The notes: a model not told the origin generated them from the letters alone. DNA of 6,859 bases from Gammaproteobacteria bacterium (GCA_003233255.1 QILH01000089.1:1-6859), one strand, 5' to 3'; shown: positions 1 to 6,374, numbered from the stretch's first letter. Numbers and translations: made by a program.

Positions 1-1
1 G

Positions 2-766
2 ACCTATATTCAAAACCCGCCCTACTTCACCGGTATGACCGCTGAACCGGGTGCGGTAAACCCCATCTTTGCTGCAAGAGTACTGGCCCTGCTCGGCGAC
101 TCGGTCACCACCGATCACATTTCACCGGCGGGCGCGATCAAAGCCGACAGTCCGGCAGGCCAATACCTGCAGGACAACGGAGTCGAGGCCTCCGACTTTA
201 ATTCCTATGGCTCGCGGCGCGGGAATCACGAAGTCATGATGCGTGGCACCTTCGCCAATATCCGTCTGCGCAACCTGCTCGCACCGGGTACCGAAGGCGG
301 CGTCACCCTGCACCTGCCGTCACAGGATCAGATGTCGATTTACGACGCGGCCATGAAATACCGAGACGAAGGTTTCCCGTTAGTGGTATTGGCGGGCAAG
401 GAATACGGCTCGGGTTCCTCACGGGACTGGGCGGCCAAGGGGCCGAATCTGCTCGGCGTGCGTGCGGTGATCGCCGAGAGTTATGAACGCATCCACCGCA
501 CCAACCTGGTCTGCATGGGCATCCTGCCACTGCAGTTTAAGGCCGGCGACAGCGCTAAATCATTGGGGTTAACGGGTCACGAATTGCTCAGTGTCGGCGA
601 TATCCAGGACGGCAAGGCAAAACAGGTGACCATTAGCGCCATTGCGCCCGACGGCAAGAAGACAAGCTTCAAAGTCAGCGTGCGTATCGACACCCCGCAG
701 GAAGTCGAATACTACCAGCATGGTGGGATTCTGCATTACGTGCTCAGACAGCTATCGGCTTCGTAA
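2..766 (+). CDS. acnA: Aconitate hydratase A, C-terminal part (5' end outside window)
   Basis: Partial gene: the reading frame is open from base 2 and gives 254 residues of the swivel domain (domain 4) of a cytosolic-type aconitase, which converts citrate to isocitrate in the TCA cycle using a 4Fe-4S cluster. The first visible residues (TYIQNPPYF) already match the AcnA family, so the ATG at 35 is internal and not the start. Family motifs seen are DSVTTDHISPAGAIKAD (98-148), YGSRRGNHEVMMRGTFANIR (206-265) and GSGSSRDWAAKG (407-442), whose Ser-Ser-Arg corresponds to substrate-binding residues in aconitases. The order and wording fit the AcnA/IRP1 branch rather than AcnB, where the swivel domain lies at the N terminus. 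The cluster-binding cysteines would lie upstream of the window. The C terminus looks intact and ends in TAA. The next gene on the same strand is 360 bases away, so acnA is probably the last gene of its transcript. Confidence 0.96.
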   Translation, partial: TYIQNPPYFTGMTAEPGAVNPIFAARVLALLGDSVTTDHISPAGAIKADSPAGQYLQDNGVEASDFNSYGSRRGNHEVMMRGTFANIRLRNLLAPGTEGGVTLHLPSQDQMSIYDAAMKYRDEGFPLVVLAGKEYGSGSSRDWAAKGPNLLGVRAVIAESYERIHRTNLVCMGILPLQFKAGDSAKSLGLTGHELLSVGDIQDGKAKQVTISAIAPDGKKTSFKVSVRIDTPQEVEYYQHGGILHYVLRQLSAS

Positions 767-795
767 CTCCTGAAGTTGGGCGGCAACAACAATCT

Positions 796-942
796 TGTCA
801 TCCTGAGACGTGCAACGACATTCTGTCATCCAGAGAAGTGTAACGACGAAGGATCTTGCTCTTCATTGGACAAGATCCTTCACTACGTTCAGGATGACAA
901 AAAAAGCGTCAAGATGACAGCCAAAACCTGTCACCCTGAACG
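796..942. repeat. Cluster of dispersed palindromic repeat units (tgtcatcctgag type)
   Basis: The core is an imperfect palindrome from 824 to 899. The arms gaaggatcttg (848-858) and caagatccttc (871-881) are perfectly complementary around a 12-base loop, and the outer arms tgtcatccagag (824-835) and ttcaggatgaca (888-899) pair with one mismatch. Further half-copies lie at 796-807 (tgtcatcctgag), 911-919 (inverted, aagatgaca) and 929-942 (tgtcaccctgaacg). I recognise the word as a repeat common between genes in many bacterial genomes. It sits just behind acnA and its RNA hairpin could protect the 3' end or help end transcription, but no T-run follows the stem on the plus strand. The apparent reading frame through it (CHPE..., YVQDDK) is the usual false translation of this repeat. 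Confidence 0.8.
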
Positions 943-1126
943 CACCATCCTACAAAGGACAGCAAATTCCAAAAGTGTGACGGGTTTTCCGCTTTTGAGC
1001 ATAATTGAAACAATCTGATACCTTGATCACATCCGTGCTAAAGCCCATATATTGTATTGCCGATAGATAATTTGTCAGCACAGTAATAGTTAACGAAATC
1101 AGAAATCAATAGCGAGGTACGAAGCA
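943..1126. other. Intergenic stretch upstream of the small gene
   Basis: No gene is supported between the repeat cluster and the GTG at 1127. One weak stem is visible, caaaag (970-975) with cttttg (992-997), continued by cgg (981-983) with ccg (989-991) around a five-base bulge. It has no T-run behind it, so I do not call it a terminator. The remainder, from about 1022, is the likely promoter and leader of the small gene. Confidence 0.5.
1023..1053 (+). promoter_or_regulatory. Possible sigma-70 promoter for the small gene
   Basis: A candidate -35 TTGATC (1023-1028) and -10 TATATT (1048-1053, five of six consensus bases) are separated by 19 bases, which is longer than optimal. An alternative -10, gataat at 1066-1071, has no good -35 partner. 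Either would give a leader of roughly 50-70 bases. This is a weak call. Confidence 0.25.
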
Positions 1127-1318
1127 GTGAGAACTCCGATTTACGGTCCAGCAATAGGCTCTCATCTTGGCAAGCCCATCTTTTCGACCATCGAGTCGGA
1201 AGACGGAAAGTTTGTCTTTGATCGTCTGGCCGAATGCGATAGAGATGGTTGCCCACTTCAGCAGCTTGAAAAAGCCGAACTGATGTTCAATCCAGGTCTA
1301 ATTTACCGCCCAGCATAA
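1127..1318 (+). CDS. Small hypothetical protein (63 residues)
   Basis: Probable short gene with a GTG start; I do not recognise the family. A Shine-Dalgarno-like AGCGAGG (1111-1117) lies nine bases before the GTG. No canonical start lies further upstream before the in-frame TAA at 1091-1093, so this start is the only good one. The product begins VRTPIYGPAIGSH and ends LMFNPGLIYRPA; it is acidic to neutral, without a membrane segment or signal peptide. It has alternating short hydrophobic patches (KPIFSTI, KFVFDRL) and two cysteines (CDRDGC, around residues 37-42). It looks like a compact alpha/beta domain rather than random translation. The overlapping reverse frame is arginine-rich and serine-rich and reads like a shadow. 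The stop codon lies inside the first hairpin of the structured region that follows. It stands alone between acnA and purB on the same strand. Confidence 0.6.
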   Translation: MRTPIYGPAIGSHLGKPIFSTIESEDGKFVFDRLAECDRDGCPLQQLEKAELMFNPGLIYRPA

Positions 1319-1435
1319 AAGCGGTATGAATCCAGGTTAAGCCTGAAAACGTTCAGGCAGGTGTGAGTTCCCTCACACCTGGAAGCAGGAGAATCACCGC
1401 ATTCTCTGCTCCTCGGTTTATCTCCGAGCCCCGCT
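1304..1435 (+). other. Tandem hairpin array, possible structured RNA
   Basis: Four consecutive stem-loops fill 1341-1428. H1 is gcctgaa/ttcaggc (1341-1347 with 1352-1358, loop aacg). H2 is caggtgtgag/ctcacacctg (1358-1367 with 1372-1381, loop ttcc, ten perfect pairs sharing base 1358 with H1). H3 is agcaggagaat with attctctgct (1384-1394 and 1401-1410, ten pairs plus one bulged G). H4 is ctcgg/ccgag (1412-1416 with 1424-1428). The flanks agcgg (1320-1324) and ccgct (1431-1435) can pair and close all four into one multi-branched fold. Alternatively gcggta (1321-1326) can pair with taccgc (1304-1309) across the stop codon of the small gene. No run of T follows any stem, so an ordinary intrinsic terminator is unlikely. 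It could be a small RNA, a 3' or 5' UTR element, or a palindromic repeat cluster. I do not recognise a known family. Confidence 0.5.
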
Positions 1436-1492
1436 AAGATATTCTATTTAAACAATATTCTTTAACACCTTATCCCCAATTCCACGCAGAAC

Positions 1493-1501
1493 TGTTAGAA
1501 T
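1493..1501 (+). promoter_or_regulatory. Possible extended -10 promoter for purB
   Basis: TG-T-TAGAAT (1493-1501) matches an extended -10 element (TGnTATAAT with one mismatch) in an AT-rich stretch. No good -35 lies 16-18 bases upstream, which an extended -10 can tolerate. It would start transcription near 1508 and give a leader of about 24 bases, putting purB under its own promoter and separating it from the hairpin array. I saw no clear PurR operator by eye. Confidence 0.35.
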
Positions 1502-1531
1502 CCTGTTCTCATTAACATAAACAGGTACGAC

Positions 1532-2893
1532 ATGACGCCACTAACCTCTCTCACCGCCGTTTCCCCCATTGATGGTCGCTATGCAGCTCGCAGCGAAGTA
1601 CTGCGCGACTTATTTAGCGAATATGCGCTGATTAAACATCGCGTCATCGTCGAGGTACGCTGGTTACAGCACCTGGCCACAGAGAAATCCATTCCAGAAG
1701 TGCCCGCCTTTTCCAAAGATGCACTGGCCGCATTAGATAAAATCCTTAGCGAATTCTCAATAGAAGACGCCCAGAAGGTAAAAGACATCGAACGCACCAC
1801 CAATCACGATGTAAAGGCCGTTGAGTATTTTTTAAAAGACGCGATCAAAGACAACGCCGAGTTAAACGCCGTCAGTGAGTTTATTCACTTTGCCTGCACC
1901 TCGGAAGACATCAACAACCTGTCGCATGCCTTAATGCTAAAAGGCGCACGCGATACGGTATTGATCCCGTTGATGAAAGAGTTAATTGAAAAATTAACCA
2001 AACAAAAAGATAAAACCATAAATCACGCTATGCTGGCCCATACCCACGGGCAACCGGCCTCGCCAACTACAGTCGGCAAAGAAATCGCGAATGTGATTTT
2101 TCGATTAGAACGACAGATAAAACAACTGGCGGATGTTTCTATTTTAGGTAAGATTAATGGCGCGGTCGGAAATTACAATGCGCATTGTATCGCCTACCCG
2201 GAAGTAGACTGGCCGACGTTTTGCGAAACCTTTGTGACTGATTTAGGCATCGAATTTAATCCGATGACCATCCAGATCGAACCGCATGACTACATCGCCG
2301 AATACTTTCATGCGGTAATTCGCTTCAATACTATTCTATTAGATTTTGATCGTGACATCTGGACCTACATCTCGATGGGTTACTTTAAACAGAAAACCAT
2401 CGCCGGTGAAGTCGGTTCTTCCACCATGCCACATAAGGTCAACCCGATCGATTTTGAAAACTCGGAAGGTAACCTCGGCATTGCCAATGCCCTGTTCGAA
2501 CACCTGGCGATGAAATTGCCGATCTCACGCATGCAACGTGACCTGACTGATTCAACGGTCTTGCGTAATTTAGGCGTCGGCATAGCGCACTCGTTAATAG
2601 CCTATCACTCAACCCTGCGGGGCATATCAAAACTCGAGATTAACGAAAAGGCCCTGCTCGCGGACTTGGATCAAAACTGGGAAGTGCTGGCCGAACCGAT
2701 TCAAACCGTCATGCGTCGCTATGCGGTGCCCGAGCCCTATGAAAAGTTAAAAGCCTTAACCCGCGGACAACGCATCACCAAAGACACCCTGCATGCGTTT
2801 ATCGATACGCTGGAGATACCCGATAACGAAAAACAACGCCTAAAAGAACTCAGCCCGGCCAGCTATATTGGGCTTGCGAAATCATTAACCTGA
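1532..2893 (+). CDS. purB: Adenylosuccinate lyase
   Basis: This enzyme of the fumarase/aspartase superfamily acts twice in purine synthesis: it releases fumarate from SAICAR to give AICAR, and from adenylosuccinate to give AMP. It works as a cytosolic homotetramer. At 453 residues it is close to E. coli PurB and aligns almost without gaps. Visible motifs are SLTAVSPIDGRY near the N terminus, ERTTNHDVKAVEYFL (about 87-101), FACTSEDINNLSHALML (about 120-136), THGQPASPTT (171-180), KINGAVGNYNAH (about 207-218) and the superfamily signature GSSTMPHKVNPIDFEN (295-310). His172 corresponds to the catalytic histidine (E. coli His171), and Ser296 to the flexible-loop catalytic serine (E. coli Ser295). 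The ATG at 1532 is preceded by acagg (1521-1525), six bases away, and matches the family N terminus. The gene stands alone: in E. coli purB follows hflD, but here a small unknown gene and hairpins lie upstream. All key residues are present, so it should be active. Confidence 0.98.
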   Translation: MTPLTSLTAVSPIDGRYAARSEVLRDLFSEYALIKHRVIVEVRWLQHLATEKSIPEVPAFSKDALAALDKILSEFSIEDAQKVKDIERTTNHDVKAVEYFLKDAIKDNAELNAVSEFIHFACTSEDINNLSHALMLKGARDTVLIPLMKELIEKLTKQKDKTINHAMLAHTHGQPASPTTVGKEIANVIFRLERQIKQLADVSILGKINGAVGNYNAHCIAYPEVDWPTFCETFVTDLGIEFNPMTIQIEPHDYIAEYFHAVIRFNTILLDFDRDIWTYISMGYFKQKTIAGEVGSSTMPHKVNPIDFENSEGNLGIANALFEHLAMKLPISRMQRDLTDSTVLRNLGVGIAHSLIAYHSTLRGISKLEINEKALLADLDQNWEVLAEPIQTVMRRYAVPEPYEKLKALTRGQRITKDTLHAFIDTLEIPDNEKQRLKELSPASYIGLAKSLT

Positions 2894-2919
2894 AGTGATA
2901 CCATATATGGGTTCGCTTC

Positions 2920-2941
2920 TCCAAGGGGATATTTCCGTGGA
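2920..2941 (+). terminator. Weak hairpin behind purB, doubtful terminator
   Basis: tcca (2920-2923) pairs with tgga (2938-2941), then after one A/G mismatch gggg (2925-2928) pairs with ttcc (2933-2936), partly by G-T pairs, around loop atat. A run of five T occurs only at 2954-2958, about 13 bases beyond the stem, so it is not a classic intrinsic terminator. A perfect 10-base palindrome, ccatatatgg, lies just upstream at 2901-2910. Transcription of purB may end here or in the following repeat. Confidence 0.2.
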
Positions 2942-2950
2942 AACAAATCT

Positions 2951-3032
2951 ACATTTTTCTCGTCATTCCGGCGGCGGCGGGAATCCAGCTCCTGATTGGA
3001 TCTCTTTCTCCAGAGAAATGACCGTAAAATGT
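2951..3032. repeat. Palindromic dispersed repeat (cgtcattccgg...ggaatccag type), MITE-like
   Basis: The outer arms acatttttctcgtcatt (2951-2967) and aatgaccgtaaaatgt (3017-3032) are imperfect inverted repeats. Inside lies attcc (2965-2969) facing ggaat (2980-2984) around a GGC-rich centre, then atcca/tggat (2983-2987 with 2997-3001) and tttct/agaaa (3005-3009 with 3014-3018). The phrase cgtcattcc...gggaatccag is familiar as a widespread intergenic repeat of proteobacteria, resembling the dRS3 type of Neisseria. There is no room for a transposase, so any mobility would have to be supplied in trans. The short plus-strand frame reading HSGGGGNPAPDW through it is a translation of the repeat and not a gene. 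Confidence 0.65.
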
Positions 3033-3073
3033 GAGCTCATATCAACATCAACTTCAGTAGACATCATATTATG

Positions 3074-3102
3074 CTGGTATCCACAGCCAATTCGATTATA
3101 AT
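3074..3102 (+). promoter_or_regulatory. Sigma-70 promoter of the three-gene operon
   Basis: A perfect -10 TATAAT (3097-3102) stands 17 bases behind a weak -35, ctggta (3074-3079, three of six consensus bases). The predicted start near 3109 gives a leader of about 30 bases before the first gene. The ribosome binding site gagag (3124-3128) is nine bases before its ATG. No other good promoter is seen before 4535, consistent with one transcript for all three genes. Confidence 0.55.
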
Positions 3103-3137
3103 TTTTATATGAACAACGGAATTGAGAGCATGCCCCA

Positions 3138-3668
3138 ATGGATGATGATTTAGAGGTTTTAGAAAAAATTGAGCACCAACTCGGCAAATCTGACGAGAAC
3201 ATCCAGATCGACTCGAGCGACGAAAACCAGAATTTAAGTCTGGAACTGGTCTCGCAGGCCTCAAAAACCGTCGACATCTTCACCCGTGACCTGGCCGTAC
3301 GTATCTATGATGATGCCAAATTTATCACGGCTTTGCGTGACCTGGTGGTTCGCAACGATAAAACACAAATCAGAATTTTAATCATTGACCCCGATAAGCC
3401 CATCAAACACGGCCACCGCATCATCGAACTGGCCCGACGTTTAAGCAGTTCCATTGAAATTCGACACGTACACATTGATAATCGTTCAGACCCACAATCT
3501 TTTTTAATCGCAGATGGTCGCGGCATATTGCATCGTAAACTGGCCAGCCGTTTTGAGGCCACGGTTAACTTTAATAACCCGCTATTTTGCCGTGAATGCC
3601 TGACCCATTTCGATGAAGTCTGGGGACGTAGCCAACCAGTATTAGATTTTAAACGACTGCACATATAA
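3138..3668 (+). CDS. PLD-like protein of the DUF7931 type, incomplete HKD motif
   Basis: This 176-residue cytosolic protein has no signal peptide or membrane segment. After an acidic N-terminal tail (residues 1-30, rich in Asp and Glu) comes one alpha/beta domain: LELVSQASKTVDIFTRDLAV (about 34-53), TQIRILIIDP (about 73-82), KHGHRIIELARRLSSSIEIR, FLIADGRGILHRKL (about 122-135) and a C-terminal CLTHFDEVWGRSQP. I recall this pattern as the family called DUF7931, which is sometimes fused to a GNAT acetyltransferase; here it stands alone. The layout resembles half of a phospholipase D fold. His132-x-Lys134 stands where an HKD motif would be, but the Asp expected at 139 is Phe, so PLD catalysis is unlikely. 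The start is chosen because gagag lies nine bases upstream and the nearby ATG at 3130 is in another frame. It is the first gene of the operon, 12 bases before the next. Its function is unknown; binding of a phosphate or nucleic acid ligand is only a guess from the fold. Confidence 0.85.
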   Translation: MDDDLEVLEKIEHQLGKSDENIQIDSSDENQNLSLELVSQASKTVDIFTRDLAVRIYDDAKFITALRDLVVRNDKTQIRILIIDPDKPIKHGHRIIELARRLSSSIEIRHVHIDNRSDPQSFLIADGRGILHRKLASRFEATVNFNNPLFCRECLTHFDEVWGRSQPVLDFKRLHI

Positions 3669-3680
3669 AAAATCGAGCTT

Positions 3681-4526
3681 ATGAAAAACATCATCGCCCT
3701 CCTGTTATTTTTGTTCTCAATGAACGCCTGGTCAGACATGGTCATTGAAACGATCCCGTTATCATACCGAAGCGCAGAAGAGATTATTCCCATTGTTCAG
3801 CCCATGCTGGATCCCGAAGGCAGCCTGACCGGGACAGGATACAAACTCATTATCAAAAGCACACCCAATAACATAAGCCAGATCCGAACCCTGCTCGAAG
3901 AGATCGACATCAATCCCGATAATCTGAAAATCTCCGTATCCTACCGGGATCAATCGAATCAAAATAATCGAGGTGGCTCGGTATCGGTTCAGGCCAAAGC
4001 TGATATTGGCAGTGTCGAGATCGGTGATCCTCACAACCAGCAGGATGGTGATCTAACCGTAACGGGTGCCAATGACAAAGTTAAATTTGATGCCCGCATT
4101 TATGAAAGCAAAGCAAAAAACAATAAAACCGATATACAAACTATGTTGGTTACCGAAGGTTACTGGGGCACCATCTCCATGGGGCAATCCATACCGTATG
4201 CGCGGCGAACCCGAAATCCCGACGGTACAGTAACCGAATCGGTACAATACAAAAAGATCATGTCCGGCTTCAGGATAAAACCCCGAACCAATGGCGATAA
4301 CGTCACCATAACTATCCAGCAACAAAAACAATCTCGGAGTGATGGCGGCCATGATGCGATTGATTCCAGTGAGATCGAAACCGTGGTCACCGGAAAATTA
4401 GGACAATGGATCTATATCGGCGGCACCGATCATAGTAAAAACTTATCCCAGTCCGGTTTAACCTATCGCACCCGCATACGCTCAACCGATGTGAATCAGG
4501 TCTGGATCAAGGTAGAACGCCCTTAG
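3681..4526 (+). CDS. Exported secretin-like protein: NolW-type N domain plus short secretin-like C part
   Basis: This 281-residue protein begins with a clear Sec signal peptide: MKNII, a hydrophobic core, and probable cleavage after Ala16-Trp-Ser18. There is no lipobox cysteine. Residues about 20-75 (VIETIPLSYRSAEEIIPIV, then YKLIIKSTPNNISQIRTLLEEID) match the secretin N-terminal (NolW-like) domain that forms the periplasmic rings of type II, type III and pilus secretins. A Gly, Ser and Gln-rich stretch follows. Residues about 155-270 recall the strands of the secretin core, with GTISMGQSIPYARR (about 162-175), GFRIKPRTNGDNVTITIQQQ (about 196-215) and ETVVTGKLGQWIYIGG (233-248). It is less than half the usual secretin length and ends soon after, without the later strands, so an ordinary outer-membrane gate is doubtful. 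The ribosome binding site is weak (cgag, four bases before the ATG). The gap to the previous gene is 12 bases and to the next is 8. It is likely periplasmic or outer-membrane associated. No other secretion genes are nearby. Confidence 0.85.
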   Translation: MKNIIALLLFLFSMNAWSDMVIETIPLSYRSAEEIIPIVQPMLDPEGSLTGTGYKLIIKSTPNNISQIRTLLEEIDINPDNLKISVSYRDQSNQNNRGGSVSVQAKADIGSVEIGDPHNQQDGDLTVTGANDKVKFDARIYESKAKNNKTDIQTMLVTEGYWGTISMGQSIPYARRTRNPDGTVTESVQYKKIMSGFRIKPRTNGDNVTITIQQQKQSRSDGGHDAIDSSEIETVVTGKLGQWIYIGGTDHSKNLSQSGLTYRTRIRSTDVNQVWIKVERP

Positions 4527-4534
4527 ATTATTTT

Positions 4535-6352
4535 ATGTCAGAACCAACAAACTTTACTGTCCATTACACCATCACCCCCTCCTCGCCTGAAGCTCATATC
4601 TTTGAGGTGGTGTGTTGTATTCATAACCCCGACCCAGCCGGACAAGTGGTGTATCTACCGGCCTGGATCCCAGGCAGTTATATGATCCGAGATTTTTCTA
4701 AAAATATTACTGAGATAAATGCAGTTAGCAACGGGCAATCAATAGCATTAACGAAACAGGACAAACAAACCTGGTTATGCGAGAAAACCACTTCACCAAT
4801 CGAAATCACCTATCAAGTTTACGCCTGGGATCTATCGGTACGCACCGCGCATCTGGACACCACCCACGCGTTTTTCAATGGCAGCAGTGTTTTCCTGGCG
4901 ATTAACGGACAGGAAAACGATCCGGCACAGGTCACCATTAACTTACCCGAGGGTGAACACTATAAAGACTGGCGCGTGGCGACAACCTTAACCCGCGAAC
5001 ACACTGAACTATTTGCATCGGGCAACTACTCGGCACCGAATTACGAAGAACTGATCGATCACCCGGTAGAAATGGGATCGTTCGATGAGATCAATTTTTC
5101 CATCAATAATATCCCCCATCACATCATCGTCACCGGCATACATAAAAGCGATTTAAACCGGCTCGCCAATGACGTCGAACGAATCTGTCAAACACACATC
5201 AACATGTTCGGCGAATTGCCTGAGATGGAACGCTACATATTTTTATTAACCGTGGTCGGAACCGGTTACGGCGGATTAGAACACCGAAGCTCCACCGCGC
5301 TGATCTGCAACCGCAAAGACCTGCCCAGTAAATATATGCAAAAGCTAAACGATGACTACGTTAACCTGCTCGGCCTGTTTAGCCATGAATATTTCCACAC
5401 CTGGAACATCAAACGCATCAAGCCCGAAGAATTCATTCCCTATCAATTACAAAAAGAGACCTACACCGAATTGCTCTGGGCCTTCGAGGGCATCACCTCG
5501 TATTATGATGAACTTGGCTTAGTTCGCAGCGGCACCATCGACGAAAAGACCTATCTTGAATTACTCGGCAAAAACATCACCCGCGTTATGCGCGGCGCAG
5601 GGCGACACAAACAAACCTTATTAGAATCCAGCTACGACGCCTGGACGAAATTCTACCAGCAGGATGAAAACGCCCCCAACGCCATCGTTAGTTACTATGT
5701 GAAAGGCGCCCTGTTTGCCCTGTGTCTGGATCTAAAAATACGCAAGGCCACCGATAACAACGCATCCCTCGACGAGGTCATGCGAGAGTTATGGACAGGC
5801 TATGGTAAAAAAGGCATCGGTATCAATAGCACAACCATCCCCGAAATAATTCAGACAATAACAAAAACCTCGCTAAACGATTTCTTCACCGACTATCTTA
5901 CTACCGTCAACGACCTGCCCCTCGATGAATTACTCAAAGACGTTGGCCTGACACTGGAAAAACGCGCCACCGATAATATGGACGACACCGGCGGCAAACC
6001 CAAAGACGACGACAACACCGCATTTAATTTAGGCCTTAAATTGCAAAGCAACCCACTCGGCGCAAAGGTACAGGTTGTTTATGAAGGCGGCGCGATACAA
6101 CAAGCCGGAATCGCCAGCGGTGATATTATTATCGCTGTAAACAAATTAAAAGCCAACAAAGAAACATTTCTGCCTTTATTGGCAACTTATTCGCCCGGTG
6201 ATCGTGTTATTCTCGATGTGTTTCGGCGTGATGAATTAATGACGTTTACCATCACCCTACAGATGCCTGCTGAGAATACTTATTTTTTAACAACTATAGA
6301 TAACCCTGAGAAATTATTGCTTCGGCACAGCTGGCTAGAAAACCAATTGTAA
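4535..6352 (+). CDS. M61 family metallopeptidase with PDZ domain (glycyl aminopeptidase-like)
   Basis: This 605-residue protein belongs to peptidase family M61, whose known members are zinc aminopeptidases that prefer N-terminal glycine or alanine. It has three parts. The N-terminal beta domain (about 5-180) carries the family phrase VVYLPAWIPGSYMIRDFSKNI. The catalytic domain has GYGGLEHRSST (244-254), the zinc motif HEYFH (284-288, catalytic Glu285) and NIKRIKP just after it; WAFEGITSYYDE supplies the likely third zinc ligand, Glu318. A PDZ domain spans about 497-578 (AFNLGLKL, then GGAIQQAGIASGDIIIAVN). All catalytic residues are present. Length and order are typical of the bacterial family. 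No signal peptide is visible, so it is probably cytosolic even though its upstream neighbour is exported. The start has no clear Shine-Dalgarno sequence (the preceding bases are AT-rich), so coupling to translation of the upstream gene, which stops eight bases before, is likely. It ends the operon and faces the reverse-strand gene 22 bases away. Confidence 0.95.
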   Translation: MSEPTNFTVHYTITPSSPEAHIFEVVCCIHNPDPAGQVVYLPAWIPGSYMIRDFSKNITEINAVSNGQSIALTKQDKQTWLCEKTTSPIEITYQVYAWDLSVRTAHLDTTHAFFNGSSVFLAINGQENDPAQVTINLPEGEHYKDWRVATTLTREHTELFASGNYSAPNYEELIDHPVEMGSFDEINFSINNIPHHIIVTGIHKSDLNRLANDVERICQTHINMFGELPEMERYIFLLTVVGTGYGGLEHRSSTALICNRKDLPSKYMQKLNDDYVNLLGLFSHEYFHTWNIKRIKPEEFIPYQLQKETYTELLWAFEGITSYYDELGLVRSGTIDEKTYLELLGKNITRVMRGAGRHKQTLLESSYDAWTKFYQQDENAPNAIVSYYVKGALFALCLDLKIRKATDNNASLDEVMRELWTGYGKKGIGINSTTIPEIIQTITKTSLNDFFTDYLTTVNDLPLDELLKDVGLTLEKRATDNMDDTGGKPKDDDNTAFNLGLKLQSNPLGAKVQVVYEGGAIQQAGIASGDIIIAVNKLKANKETFLPLLATYSPGDRVILDVFRRDELMTFTITLQMPAENTYFLTTIDNPEKLLLRHSWLENQL

Positions 6353-6374
6353 AGATTTATTTCTTAATGAATTT

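Noticed and set aside
776..1018. 80-residue plus-strand frame behind acnA
   Set aside because: It reads through the palindromic repeat and gives the typical false peptide of that repeat (CHPE, YVQDDK). The composition is not protein-like and the start has no reason to be used.
1038..1256. Reverse-strand frame of 72 residues over the small gene
   Set aside because: It is antisense to the better-supported 63-residue gene, rich in Arg and Ser, and has no convincing ribosome binding site.
1336..1342. GTTAAGC, a match to the GTTRRRY core of integron attC sites behind the small gene
   Set aside because: No matching RYYYAAC partner at a proper distance, no second cassette and no integrase; a seven-base match is expected by chance.
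1358..1381. Ten-pair hairpin as an intrinsic terminator for the small gene
   Set aside because: There is no T-run after the stem and more hairpins follow at once, so it is described as part of the structured array instead.
2895..3101. 68-residue plus-strand frame behind purB
   Set aside because: It is a translation of the palindromic repeat (HSGGGGNPAPDW) with no ribosome binding site, and it runs into the promoter of the next operon.
2963..3283. Reverse-strand frame of 106 residues
   Set aside because: It spans the repeat, the operon promoter and the start of the PLD-like gene; the peptide is Ser- and Cys-rich as expected of a shadow frame.
3305..3793. Reverse-strand frame of 162 residues
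   Set aside because: It lies opposite the well-supported PLD-like gene and the start of the secretin-like gene, and its sequence resembles no protein domain.
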